Assembly (NCBI RefSeq): GCF_014873485.1
Contig: NZ_JADBDT010000001.1
Coordinates: 4,334,501-4,398,500, forward strand
Length of the DNA stretch: 64,000 nucleotides
Direction: 5' to 3'
Origin: Sphingopyxis sp. OAS728
GTDB lineage: Bacteria > Pseudomonadota > Alphaproteobacteria > Sphingomonadales > Sphingomonadaceae
The notes under the pieces were generated by a model. The model was not told where the DNA came from and did not search any database. It worked only from the letters and a program-made list of their open reading frames with translations. Positions within the stretch are counted from its first letter, which is position 1. Each line of letters opens with the position of its first letter. A program made the translations under genes and the position numbers. Of this stretch, positions 52,545-60,344 are shown in pieces.

Positions 52545-52751
52545 TCAGGCCGCTTCGAGATTGACGGCCGAAACCTTGCCATCGCGACCGGTCTCGAGCT
52601 CGTAACTTACGCGCTGATCTTTATTGAGAGTCGCCATGCCGGCGCGCTCGACCGCGGAGATGTGAACGAAGCTGTCGCCCGAACCATCCGCGTTCGCGAT
52701 AAAGCCATAGCCTTTATCGGAATTGAAGAATTTGACGTTGCCGATCGGCAT
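52545..52751 (-). CDS. cold-shock protein, CspA family
   Basis: 68 residues. Seen: GNVKFFNSDKGYGFIANADG (RNP1-like KGYGFI) and DSFVHISAVERAG (RNP2-like VHIS). Single-stranded nucleic acid chaperone. First of a probable cspA-infA transcript; upstream DNA (52760-53040) is notably AT-rich and may be a long leader. Confidence 0.93.
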   Translation of the reverse strand: MPIGNVKFFNSDKGYGFIANADGSGDSFVHISAVERAGMATLNKDQRVSYELETGRDGKVSAVNLEAA

Positions 52752-53406
52752 GATTGTTTCCTTTCACGAAAACAGGGTATCCGCCGGCAAAAGCACCGAC
52801 AGAGCTGGAAGCGTGAGAAGGGAAGAAATAGACCCGGTAAAGGGCATCAAAATTCCGTCGCAGGCGACGTTAGCCAGATGCGTATGGATCGAGATTATAT
52901 AAAAGTCAAGAAATTCCTTGATTTCATGCGTCGCCGACGAGTTTTGTTCTAGAAGGCGCTCGCAAATTTATTCACCGGTTTGCTGAAATTTTCCGAAGGA
53001 AATATGCCGCGTTATCGAAGATTATTCCCGCCTTTTTTTGCATAGGCTTGTTCAGGTCCGGCGGGCGATAGAGGAGATGGCGCATCACTTCGTCGTCTAT
53101 CACAGGGACGTGGAGCCCGAGGTCTATTTCCGCCGCGCGCGGCCGAAACCGTGCGGGCGTCAGATGAAGATCTCGGTTTCCTGAAAGGAAGAGGTCTCAT
53201 GGGTCGCATGGCGCAGATAATGTTGCGGGCCGGGTGATGATTGTACCACTGCGCCAAAAAAATGCCTTGGAGCGAATTGGACGTCGACCGCAGGCTGGTT
53301 CAAATAGGACCCGTTCGGCATGTAATCGGCCGCTTTATCGCGGGTTGTTCAGCCGGCGTTCGGCTGCGCGCCGCTACGTCCGGTCCATGATTGAAGGAGA
53401 CGGGTC
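52752..53406. other. 655-bp gap with AT-rich cspA leader
   Basis: 52830-53040 is markedly AT-richer than the rest of the window, fitting a cold-shock promoter and leader. A TTTCC-GAA-GGAAA hairpin (about 52989-53001) and a T7 run near 53031 are visible. No large gene. A short plus-strand ORF lies at 53077-53184. Confidence 0.4.
53077..53184 (+). CDS. possible 35-residue ORF
   Basis: GAGGAG directly precedes the ATG; the peptide MAHHFVVYHRDVEPEVYFRRARPK...KISVS looks protein-like. The ribosome site abuts the ATG too closely, so it may be an artefact or a remnant. Confidence 0.25.
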   Translation: MAHHFVVYHRDVEPEVYFRRARPKPCGRQMKISVS

Positions 53407-53781
53407 ATGAAAAAATATATCGCCGCTGCGGTCCTCGCTGCGCTCGCCGTTCCCGCCGGCCCGGCGCTGGCGGATCCGCCGCCCTGGGCGCCGGCACACG
53501 GCAAGCGCGCCAAGGATCGTGGTCTTTATGACGGATATGGGCGCTATTACGAGCCTCGCCGCATTTCGCACAACGACCGTATTTGGCGGAGCAAGGATGG
53601 CCGCTACCACTGCCGCCGCGAGAATGGCACGACCGGATTGATCATTGGCGCCGCCGTCGGTGCGCTCGTCGGGCGCGAACTCGATGGCGGGCGTGACCGC
53701 ACGGTCGGCACGATCATCGGCGCGGCCGGCGGCGGGCTGCTCGGCCGGGCTATCGATCGCGGTGAACTGAAATGCCGCTGA
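53407..53781 (+). CDS. exported glycine-zipper 2TM protein
   Basis: 124 residues. Seen: signal peptide (MKKYIAAAVLAALAVPAGPALA), a hydrophilic middle (DGYGRYYEPRRISHNDRIW, YHCRRENG) and a C-terminal glycine zipper (GLIIGAAVGALVGRELDGGRDRTVGTIIGAAGGGLLGRAID), the 17-kDa-antigen-like fold. Probably anchored in the outer membrane or periplasm. AAGGAG before the ATG. A 12-bp hairpin follows. Confidence 0.85.
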   Translation: MKKYIAAAVLAALAVPAGPALADPPPWAPAHGKRAKDRGLYDGYGRYYEPRRISHNDRIWRSKDGRYHCRRENGTTGLIIGAAVGALVGRELDGGRDRTVGTIIGAAGGGLLGRAIDRGELKCR

Positions 53782-53788
53782 TGTGAAA

Positions 53789-53825
53789 GGACGGCGCGAG
53801 AGGGACCAGTCTGCTCGCGCCGTCC
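53789..53825. terminator. strong hairpin between convergent genes
   Basis: Perfect 12-bp stem GGACGGCGCGAG / CTCGCGCCGTCC with a 13-base loop, 7 bases after the glycine-zipper gene. No T-run, so a bidirectional or Rho-assisted terminator. Confidence 0.5.
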
Positions 53826-53869
53826 CCTGGACACCGCACGCAGTGGGGGTGCGGGCGGTGACGAAAAAT

Positions 53870-54139
53870 CTATTCGACAGTCTGCTCGCGCAGGCGGCGT
53901 GCCTTCGTCACGCCCAGCCCGGCTATGCCCGCCCGGTCGATGGTGCGGCGCCACGATTCCAGCTCTTCCCCGCTGAGGCGGTATCTTGCGCAGGCGTCGG
54001 CCAGCCCGATTAGCCCGCCATCGATCGCGGCAAGCAACTCCCCCTTGCGGCGCGCGACCCAATAGCCTGCCGTCGATGAAGGCAGATCGTCGATTGTCAG
54101 CGGCCCGACCGGCCCGGCGACCGCTGTCGGCCTCGTCAT
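53870..54139 (-). CDS. SciP-like (DUF1153) HTH protein
   Basis: 89 residues from the ATG at 54139. Seen: LTIDDLPSSTAGYWVARRKGELLAAIDGGLIGLADACARYRLSGEELESW, matching the DUF1153 pattern (WVARRKAEVVxAVxGGLISLEEAC...YxLSxEEFxSW). In Caulobacter SciP binds CtrA and blocks its activation of cell-cycle genes. This copy has diverged (GRL/DRA changes), so it may be a secondary paralogue rather than the essential SciP. Confidence 0.75.
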   Translation of the reverse strand: MTRPTAVAGPVGPLTIDDLPSSTAGYWVARRKGELLAAIDGGLIGLADACARYRLSGEELESWRRTIDRAGIAGLGVTKARRLREQTVE

Positions 54140-54389
54140 AAATTCGAGCACTGCGAACGCTCCATTCGCTCGGCTGCTGCCGTATGAGTGCCCCCCGCGG
54201 CAAAAATGCGGTTTCGAGGTTAACAAAAGGTTGCGGATGGGCATGGGATGCGCCCAACCGTTCGTCGCTCATGGGAGGCGACGAGCCAAATTGTGTGTCG
54301 AATGGAGCGCTGTGATCCTCTCAACGATCGCCGCTATTGCCAGCCTGGGCGGAATGCTGCAGCCTCAATTCTATAACGGGGGGAAACAG

Positions 54390-54845
54390 ATGCGAACTGC
54401 GAATATGATGGTGGCGTTGGCGCTGATGGCAGTACCGGCGCAGGCTCAGACGGTGCCTGACTTGCCGGCAAATCCGGTCAAGGCGATCGATGGCGAATGG
54501 TACGGTGTTGACCACAAGATCAAGCTGTCCGTGGCGAATGGCGTTGTGACTATCGTGGAGAATGACACCGCTGATCCCTACCTCAAGAAGATCGCGGCAC
54601 CTTCTGGAACCGTCATCGCTCGCATCACGGGCGTGGAATCGACCGGACCCAAGTCGGCACGGTTTGTCGGCCAATGCCTCGAATTAATCGACACCTCGCG
54701 GTCGGACACCATAGCTTGTCCTACGCATGCTTTCGTGCAGTCGGCAGCCTACGGCGGCAAGCCTGGATTGACGATCAATTTCTGGACCGCCGCTTTCCTT
54801 CGCAAGGACAATATTCCCGAATATCAATGGCAATATCGCAAGTGA
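54390..54845 (+). CDS. exported hypothetical protein, 151 residues
   Basis: GGGGGGAAA ribosome site before the ATG at 54390. Seen: signal peptide (MRTANMMVALALMAVPAQA|Q), then a beta-rich domain with DGEWYGVDHKIKLSVANGVVTIVEND and two Cys (GQCLEL, IACPTHAF) likely to pair. No family recognised. The frame is open upstream, but that part is not protein-like. Confidence 0.7.
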   Translation: MRTANMMVALALMAVPAQAQTVPDLPANPVKAIDGEWYGVDHKIKLSVANGVVTIVENDTADPYLKKIAAPSGTVIARITGVESTGPKSARFVGQCLELIDTSRSDTIACPTHAFVQSAAYGGKPGLTINFWTAAFLRKDNIPEYQWQYRK

Positions 54846-55058
54846 GCGATGAAGGAAACGAAGGCTAGTCGCTGCGCCGCAAAACGATATCGCTCACCTC
54901 AAATCCGGCCTGATTTTTTGCACGGGAGTTCTCGCCGCAAAACAGGCGAACCAGCTTATTCTAATGGAAGGTTTCCGATTTTTTTGTTCCGCCGGCGGGG
55001 ATGCGAGAAGCGGGCGCGGGTGAGGGAACTAGGGCAGTAAAATGATGGGGGATCGGTG

Positions 55059-56192
55059 ATGAGAATGGATGCGCCGCAGCCGGGCGGGACAAAGGCTCAC
55101 CTTGTGAGGCATCAGACGAAGCGAGGCGCGACCCATTGCCGGCATGTCATCGCCGTGTTCCTCCTCGCGGTCATCGGCCCTTCCGTGGCAGTCGGTGCTT
55201 CCGTGCCTCCAGCCGTTGACGGCAGCCAGGCCGACAGGGATGCTGCTGCCGCTCGGATCGCAGCGCAAGCCATCGACGCGGGTCACCCCGCCGAAGCAGC
55301 GGGCATCCTCGAAACGCTGGTCGCACCGCGTCACCATATGCTTTCGATCCTCCCCGCGTGGCATCGCGATCTGGCACGCGCTTACGTCGCGCTCGGCTTG
55401 CCCGATGGTGCCGAGGGGCAGTATCGGCTCGCATTGGCAGGGGCTTCCGATGACGAAGCTAGGGCGCTCGGCGAAGAGCTTGAAGCGCTTTTTGCGAAAA
55501 AAGGGGTTGCCGTTGCCGTGCCGGATACGCTGGGGCCCAACGGCGCGAAATATTTCGATCTTCACTGGGTCGATCGCGACCACGGTTCGATCGATTTTGC
55601 CACAGCCTTTGCATTGCCACAGGATGATGCCGACGGCGTGGCGTTCACGACGGCCGTCTACCGCGCCGATTGCGTCGCTTTAAAAACGCAGCTGCTCGGG
55701 GGCGCGGCCTTCTCGCTCTCGGGCCAGAAATTAAGGTCCTTCGGCGAGGGCGAGGGCGAGGCGGCGAGGCCGGCCAATGATCTTGCCGACCATAGTCTTA
55801 GAATGATCTGCAGGCGCGATCCGGAACTCAAGGTGAAGCAGCTGGCCTCGGTCGACGGCGGCACGCTGACCGCGCGCTACCGTGCGCAGCGCGTGAAGCG
55901 GACGGTGCCGCCGGCGCACTCAACGCAGGCGCGCGGCGCGTACGACGCTGCGTGCCGCGCGCATGTCGAAATGTTCGTCGGGCAACTTGCCGCCGAGGGC
56001 CAGGTGTCCGGGCCGAGCTGGCAGGTTCGTGACTGGTGGGACGTCCGTACGGAGGAACTCGCTGGCGACCGTCTCGTCGGAGCAAAGGCGGCAGTCGCGG
56101 CACTGGCAAACGCTGATCCGGGCACCGCACGCGCGTTCCAGCAGGCCTGCGTGCAGGAAGCCCTGGCGAGGGGAGCTGTGCCCGGGCTCTAG
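55059..56192 (+). CDS. exported hypothetical protein, 377 residues
   Basis: GGGGGAT lies 6 bases before the ATG at 55059 (a GTG one codon earlier is possible). Seen: a long positively charged N-region, then a hydrophobic signal segment (HVIAVFLLAVIGPSVAVGA), a helical TPR-like part (DRDAAAARIAAQAIDAGHPAEAAGILETLV, YVALGLPDGAEGQYRLALA), and a C-terminal domain with four Cys. Unknown family. Separated by 233 bases from the convergent rhodanese gene. Confidence 0.68.
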   Translation: MRMDAPQPGGTKAHLVRHQTKRGATHCRHVIAVFLLAVIGPSVAVGASVPPAVDGSQADRDAAAARIAAQAIDAGHPAEAAGILETLVAPRHHMLSILPAWHRDLARAYVALGLPDGAEGQYRLALAGASDDEARALGEELEALFAKKGVAVAVPDTLGPNGAKYFDLHWVDRDHGSIDFATAFALPQDDADGVAFTTAVYRADCVALKTQLLGGAAFSLSGQKLRSFGEGEGEAARPANDLADHSLRMICRRDPELKVKQLASVDGGTLTARYRAQRVKRTVPPAHSTQARGAYDAACRAHVEMFVGQLAAEGQVSGPSWQVRDWWDVRTEELAGDRLVGAKAAVAALANADPGTARAFQQACVQEALARGAVPGL

Positions 56193-56425
56193 CCGGCTGT
56201 GGTGTGGGGGCTTGCAGCCTTCGCTATTCCGCCGATCCGTGGGCGATCCTAAGCGTCATGGGATCAAAACAGAGGACGGAGCGGTGCTGCTCCGTAAGCG
56301 CACCAGCGAGCGATCACTTCCGATCAACGAAACGTGGGGACGCTTCGTTGAACCCGCAATAGCCGCCCGTGGGTTATCCGCAATTTGATCTCGACGTCCG
56401 GGAGCACCATCCGGAGACCGCATTG

Positions 56426-57535
56426 CTATTTCCCGGTTGCTCTGCGGTAGAGGTAGCTGTCGGGCGTCTGCGTCGGGTAGCCGGCTGCCTTCCAACCTCC
56501 GAGACCTTCGCGCAGCCAATATATCTTCTTTGCCCCGGCTTGCGAGAGGCGCAGCACGGCATTGTAGGAGAGGAAGCATTTGACGCTATGGCAGTAGACA
56601 AGGATTGGCCGATCGTCGGCGATCTTGGCCATTTCCCTGCTGACCGTCTGATATTGGTCCTCGAAGGTGCCGCTGTATCCGACGAACGGAAATTTGATCG
56701 CGCCCGGCAGCCCCACGTCATCGGTGATTGAGCCGATGATGAATATATCGTCGCCGTAAGCGGTCATCAGGCACGCGGCCTGCCGTGCCGACACACGGGT
56801 GCCGCCGGGCACCGTCCCTGGCGTAAGCGCCGATAGGGCCTTGCTCAGCCCTCCCGCATAATCGGCGACCTCGCCGGGCGCGTCTCCCGCTTCTTCCTTG
56901 AGACACGCGCGTTCCTGCGCGTCGAGGGACGGCACCGGGCGATCGAGTTCGAAAGCATGACGCGCGCCGAGTTCGCGAAACCGGTGGTACATATCCAGAA
57001 GCTGCTTGCCGAGCGCGACGCGCTGGTGCGGCGCTGCATATTCCTCGGGCTGGCGCATCCATGTGTCGGACTTGTCCCACACCTCGTCGAGCAACGTGCG
57101 GCCGTTCCCCTTGTCACGAAAGTTGATGTCGGCGCCTTCTTCCACCATCAACGTGACGAGTTCGGGAGCCCAGCTGTCGGCGGCGCGCCAAAATACAGTG
57201 CCCTGCCAGGCGAGGCTGGAGCCGTCGCAGTAGGGCAGGGGACGCGAGCCTTTGACCGGTTCCGCGTGTTTGAAGATCGCGGCGACCTTTCGTTTGCGGA
57301 CGTCGGGCGCCTCCGAACTGCTCGTTCCGGCCGCCGTGTAGAGGGTGTCGAGCAATATATCGTCTTTGCTCTTGCCGCCTTCCGTGGCGAGCCCCCGTTG
57401 CGCCGCCTGACAAAGGCGCATCTTTGCGAGGCGACCGGCTGCGCTGTCCGATGCGGGCTGTGCCTCTGCCGTTGCCGCGGTCGCGGCGCCGACCAGCGCG
57501 GCGCTTGCGGCGAGTATCTTGAGTAGCCGCGTCAT
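56426..57535 (-). CDS. exported ankyrin-like + rhodanese-domain protein
   Basis: 369 residues, ATG at 57535 overlapping the stop of the upstream gene (ATGA). Seen: signal peptide (MTRLLKILAASAALVGAATAATAEA), a middle part with one ankyrin-like unit (ELVTLMVEEGADINFRDKGNGRTLLDEVW), and a C-terminal rhodanese domain (PGAIKFPFVGYSGTF, DRPILVYCHSVKCFLSYNAVLRLSQAGAKKIYWLREGLGGW). The loop CHSVKC places the expected catalytic Cys. A periplasmic sulfurtransferase or thiol-relay role is inferred. Confidence 0.8.
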   Translation of the reverse strand: MTRLLKILAASAALVGAATAATAEAQPASDSAAGRLAKMRLCQAAQRGLATEGGKSKDDILLDTLYTAAGTSSSEAPDVRKRKVAAIFKHAEPVKGSRPLPYCDGSSLAWQGTVFWRAADSWAPELVTLMVEEGADINFRDKGNGRTLLDEVWDKSDTWMRQPEEYAAPHQRVALGKQLLDMYHRFRELGARHAFELDRPVPSLDAQERACLKEEAGDAPGEVADYAGGLSKALSALTPGTVPGGTRVSARQAACLMTAYGDDIFIIGSITDDVGLPGAIKFPFVGYSGTFEDQYQTVSREMAKIADDRPILVYCHSVKCFLSYNAVLRLSQAGAKKIYWLREGLGGWKAAGYPTQTPDSYLYRRATGK

Positions 57536-58359
57536 AGACCGCACTCACCGTCGCGGCATTCGCGCGGAAACACCGCGCATTTTTTAGCCCGGTCGCGTGC
57601 GATCATCGCCATGAGCCTGTCCTGCATATCCTTGATGTCGCGCGCGAGCTCGGGATAGAAGGCTGTGAGCTTTACTCTCGGCGCCTTGGCGTCGCTTGCC
57701 GGAGCGAGCGGCGAAATTGCAGCTTCGAAACCGCCCGTGCCGTCCCACGCGGCGAGCGCCTTCTCAAGATCGGGAAGGTCGATGTGCGTTGGAATGCCGC
57801 GCGTGACGACGGGCTTTGCCGTCCGGAATTCATAGCCGCCAAGCTTGACCGTCGCGACGCGGAAGGGTGGGCCGAGCGGGTAGTCCTTCGCTTCGAGCTG
57901 GGGCAGGACGAGCGTCGCAGTCCACACGATCGGGTCGTCATATTTCTTGAGCCCGTGGACCTGCAGGAATGCCTCGCGCGGAAACTCGGGGCGGTAGGTC
58001 GTGGGATTGGTACCGAGCGTCAGATTGTCGAAACGCGTGCCTGCCGCCGGCACGGGAATGCGCGCGAAGACCGCATAGCCGTCGTCGCCGCTGTAGCCGT
58101 CGGCGAAACCACCGGCACTGCGCGTCCGCGTGCGCCACATGCACGACGGCAGCTCCATATCTTCGTTGAACTCGCTTCCGACTCCCTTGGCGAAATCGCG
58201 AGCAACCTGCTCGTCGCCTGGCGCAAAGCTCGGCCTTTTGAACTCGCTGTTATTAACGAAGCCGGACTCGACGCTCTGTGCGCCGGCGCCGGCCGATCCC
58301 GCGATGAAGGCCCCAGCAACAACTGCTCCCTTCAATGCCGCGCGCATCCCGATCGACAT
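57532..58359 (-). CDS. exported hypothetical protein, 275 residues
   Basis: GGGGGG ribosome site before the ATG at 58359. Seen: signal peptide (MSIGMRAALKGAVVAGAFIAGSAGAGA), a mature region with SCMWRTRTRS, PVVTRGIPTHIDLPDLEKALAAWDG, and a Cys-containing tail KKCAVFPRECRDGECGL. Translationally coupled to the rhodanese protein, so the two probably act together in the periplasm. No family recognised. Confidence 0.7.
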   Translation of the reverse strand: MSIGMRAALKGAVVAGAFIAGSAGAGAQSVESGFVNNSEFKRPSFAPGDEQVARDFAKGVGSEFNEDMELPSCMWRTRTRSAGGFADGYSGDDGYAVFARIPVPAAGTRFDNLTLGTNPTTYRPEFPREAFLQVHGLKKYDDPIVWTATLVLPQLEAKDYPLGPPFRVATVKLGGYEFRTAKPVVTRGIPTHIDLPDLEKALAAWDGTGGFEAAISPLAPASDAKAPRVKLTAFYPELARDIKDMQDRLMAMIARDRAKKCAVFPRECRDGECGL

Positions 58360-58778
58360 ATCTACCCCCCATGCCCTGAGCCATCGCAATGCAGGATGTT
58401 CATTGTTCGATCAAGAGGTTGGCAAAATGGGTCGCGCCGCATTCTTACGGCTTCTGAAGTTCGCCGAGCGGATTTTGTTTTGGAGCGTTGAAATTGTGCG
58501 GAAGAGGGGCGGGCCTAGCAATCAAATGTCCGGCCGCGACTTCAATGTAGCCGATGCGAAAGCGGCCGGTCCGCGTAGAGCTACGAACCCCGACACACGA
58601 GGGCCGCGTGACGGGGTCGCTTCTCGGGTCGCGGGGAGCCAGCCGGAAATAGCCTGCAGGCCGTCAAGAAATCAAGAACCCCGACGCACTGTGGGGGTAC
58701 GGCGGGGCCGGGTTGCCCTCGAATTGCCGAGGGCCGGTAAAATTTATCGGACGGTGGTGAACGAGAGGTTACGGCAAA

Positions 58779-58805
58779 AAGGCCGCGCTGGTGGAGCGCG
58801 GCCTT
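58779..58805. terminator. 11-bp perfect hairpin
   Basis: AAGGCCGCGCT-GGTGG-AGCGCGGCCTT, preceded by an A-run. Terminator-like on either strand (A-run gives a T-run on the minus strand). Confidence 0.5.
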
Positions 58806-59255
58806 CCCGTTCTCTCGGTATGGCTACGCGAGAGAAAATCCCATCAGCTCTCGCAAGGGTCGCGATAGAGAGCGTCCGTGTTGCAAGGGTAAGCCGATAC
58901 CCAGCGAAAGCAATACGCGCATAGGGATTGAAAAACCCCGCCAGCGGATGCCAGCGGGGTCAGTGTGGTTGCCTGCGCCCATCAGGTACTAGGAGGGTCA
59001 GGGCGCCGTCTTCTAACGCTCGACGGAGCGCAGGGTTGCGGGCATGAGGGCGGGCAGCAGTGTTGGTTCAATAGAGATAACCGAGGTGAGCGACGTCAGC
59101 CAACGACCGTTCGGGAAACGAACAATTCAACAGCGAATGACCGACGCGGGGGCATGAGCAGACGTCCCAAACCAGTCGCTCCAAGTGATGTGCAAGCATA
59201 ATGTCGCAAAGGGCTGCTTTCTCAGATTCTCACCCGAAACCGGCCTGACTGCAAA

Positions 59256-59290
59256 CGGCCAGGTCCAGCGTTGGCGCTGGCTCGCGGCGC
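59256..59290 (+). repeat. 35-bp dispersed repeat, copy B
   Basis: 31 of 35 bases identical to 7399-7433. Intergenic. Confidence 0.5.
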
Positions 59291-59468
59291 ACGGGTGTCC
59301 GCTTCTCTCGTCTCCCACCAAAACGGGACCATCCTTAAACGGCCAAAGTTAGCCTCTTAGCCGCAGAAAACTTGGGACGAGGCGCCGTGAGACCAGAAAT
59401 CAATGTGCCCGAGTCTCGTTACGTGCCAGCCCATTGAGCCGGCTTCGCGGCCATGTGCTTATCGCGAC

Positions 59469-59699
59469 ATGAAAAGCATATCTCAATTCTTCGCCCAGGC
59501 CGGAAAGCGCGTTGTTCGCGATCCTGCCATTGATCATCATCTGGCCTCGATTCACACGGCCGCCGAAAAGCTTGATGCTGCGCTTGGACGGCGCTGCAGC
59601 ATGGCCGAATTGCTGCCACTCGTGTCCGAGGTCTTCCGATGCCAAACACGTCTGTTCGGCGCTCTTGCAGGAGAGAGCGATCCGGACGTTGTCGATTGA
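59469..59699 (+). CDS. small hypothetical protein, 76 residues
   Basis: MKSISQFFAQAGKRVVRDPAIDHHLASIHTAAEKLDAALGRRCSMAELLPLVSEVFRCQ: coherent helical protein with two Cys and no signal peptide. Unknown family. The ribosome site is weak. The DNA around it is less GC-rich than the window average. Confidence 0.5.
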   Translation: MKSISQFFAQAGKRVVRDPAIDHHLASIHTAAEKLDAALGRRCSMAELLPLVSEVFRCQTRLFGALAGESDPDVVD

Positions 59700-59865
59700 G
59701 AATACGTAAGCGTTCCGAAACCCTTCCCAGCCCTCGCAGCAAACATTGTCCCGGGACGGACGATTGAAATCGCAAATCTTTCCAGCGGCCAGGCACGGGC
59801 GCGCATCGCACACCGCCCTGTGCTACTCTCACAAGTAGTTTGGTCGATGGGCGTCAGCCAGACGC

Positions 59866-59893
59866 AATAAAAAGGGCCCGCCGAAGCGGGCCC
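59866..59893 (-). terminator. Rho-independent terminator of csbD-like gene
   Basis: Stem GGGCCCGC / GCGGGCCC with a CGAA tetraloop; on the minus strand it is followed by TTTTTATT, 32 bases after the csbD-like stop. Confidence 0.8.
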
Positions 59894-59924
59894 AGTTGCC
59901 ATGGGTGCCATGGCGGAGGATGTC

Positions 59925-60101
59925 TTAACTCTCGGTGCCGGGTTTGCCCGTTTTCGGCGGCTTGCCATCTTCGATCCTGCCTTCGTTCCGAAGGTCGCGA
60001 CCTTCCTGCGCCTTGCGCTTGGATTCGGGGCTGTCGCCGTTCTCGAAGGCTTCTTCCTTCACATGGCCAGCCGCTTCCTTGATGTTGCCCTTGACGCTCA
60101 T
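59925..60101 (-). CDS. CsbD-like stress protein
   Basis: 58 residues. Seen: MSVKGNIKEAAGHVKEEAFE at the start, as in the CsbD/YjbJ family (GxxKEAxGxxKExxG), followed by a hydrophilic, charged tail. AGGAGG ribosome site decides the start. Function unknown in the family; typically induced by general stress. Confidence 0.8.
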   Translation of the reverse strand: MSVKGNIKEAAGHVKEEAFENGDSPESKRKAQEGRDLRNEGRIEDGKPPKTGKPGTES

Positions 60102-60344
60102 TCGAACCTCCTTTTGAAGATGGAGGAGAAACCGCTCATCTGCTTCAAAGTTGCGTTTTGAGCGCGGAATATATCTTCGCAGGCTCATGCAACCCTTGCT
60201 TTTTTTCGGGTTTCTCATCTGCATGGGGGCGTTGAGACTCTCGGTTTTCAGCCCCCTATGTGCATGGCTTTCGTGCCGCCGCGGGTGCCTTTCACCTGGT
60301 CCCACAAGTGATGCCCGCGGCGCACGAATCGTCTCTGCCAGATC

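Larger units (their letters stand above)
58360..59468. other. 1.1-kb gene-poor region with hairpins and short repeats
   Basis: No convincing gene on either strand; the longest ORF (58130-58924, +) starts inside the opposite-strand gene and has no family-like content. Contents seen: direct repeat GAACCCCGACRCAC at 58585-58598 and 58676-58689; an 11-bp perfect hairpin at 58779-58805; a 7-bp hairpin ACCCCGC/GCGGGGT at 58935-58960; repeat copy B at 59256-59290. It could be a remnant of an element, or hold an unrecognised RNA. Confidence 0.4.

Noticed and set aside
53012..53257. 81-codon minus-strand ORF
   Set aside because: Composition is Arg/Pro-rich without pattern, and no ribosome site; not supported.
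58130..58924. 264-codon plus-strand ORF
   Set aside because: It starts inside the opposite-strand exported gene, has no family-like stretches and is rich in Arg/Pro/Ala as expected of high-GC shadow frames.
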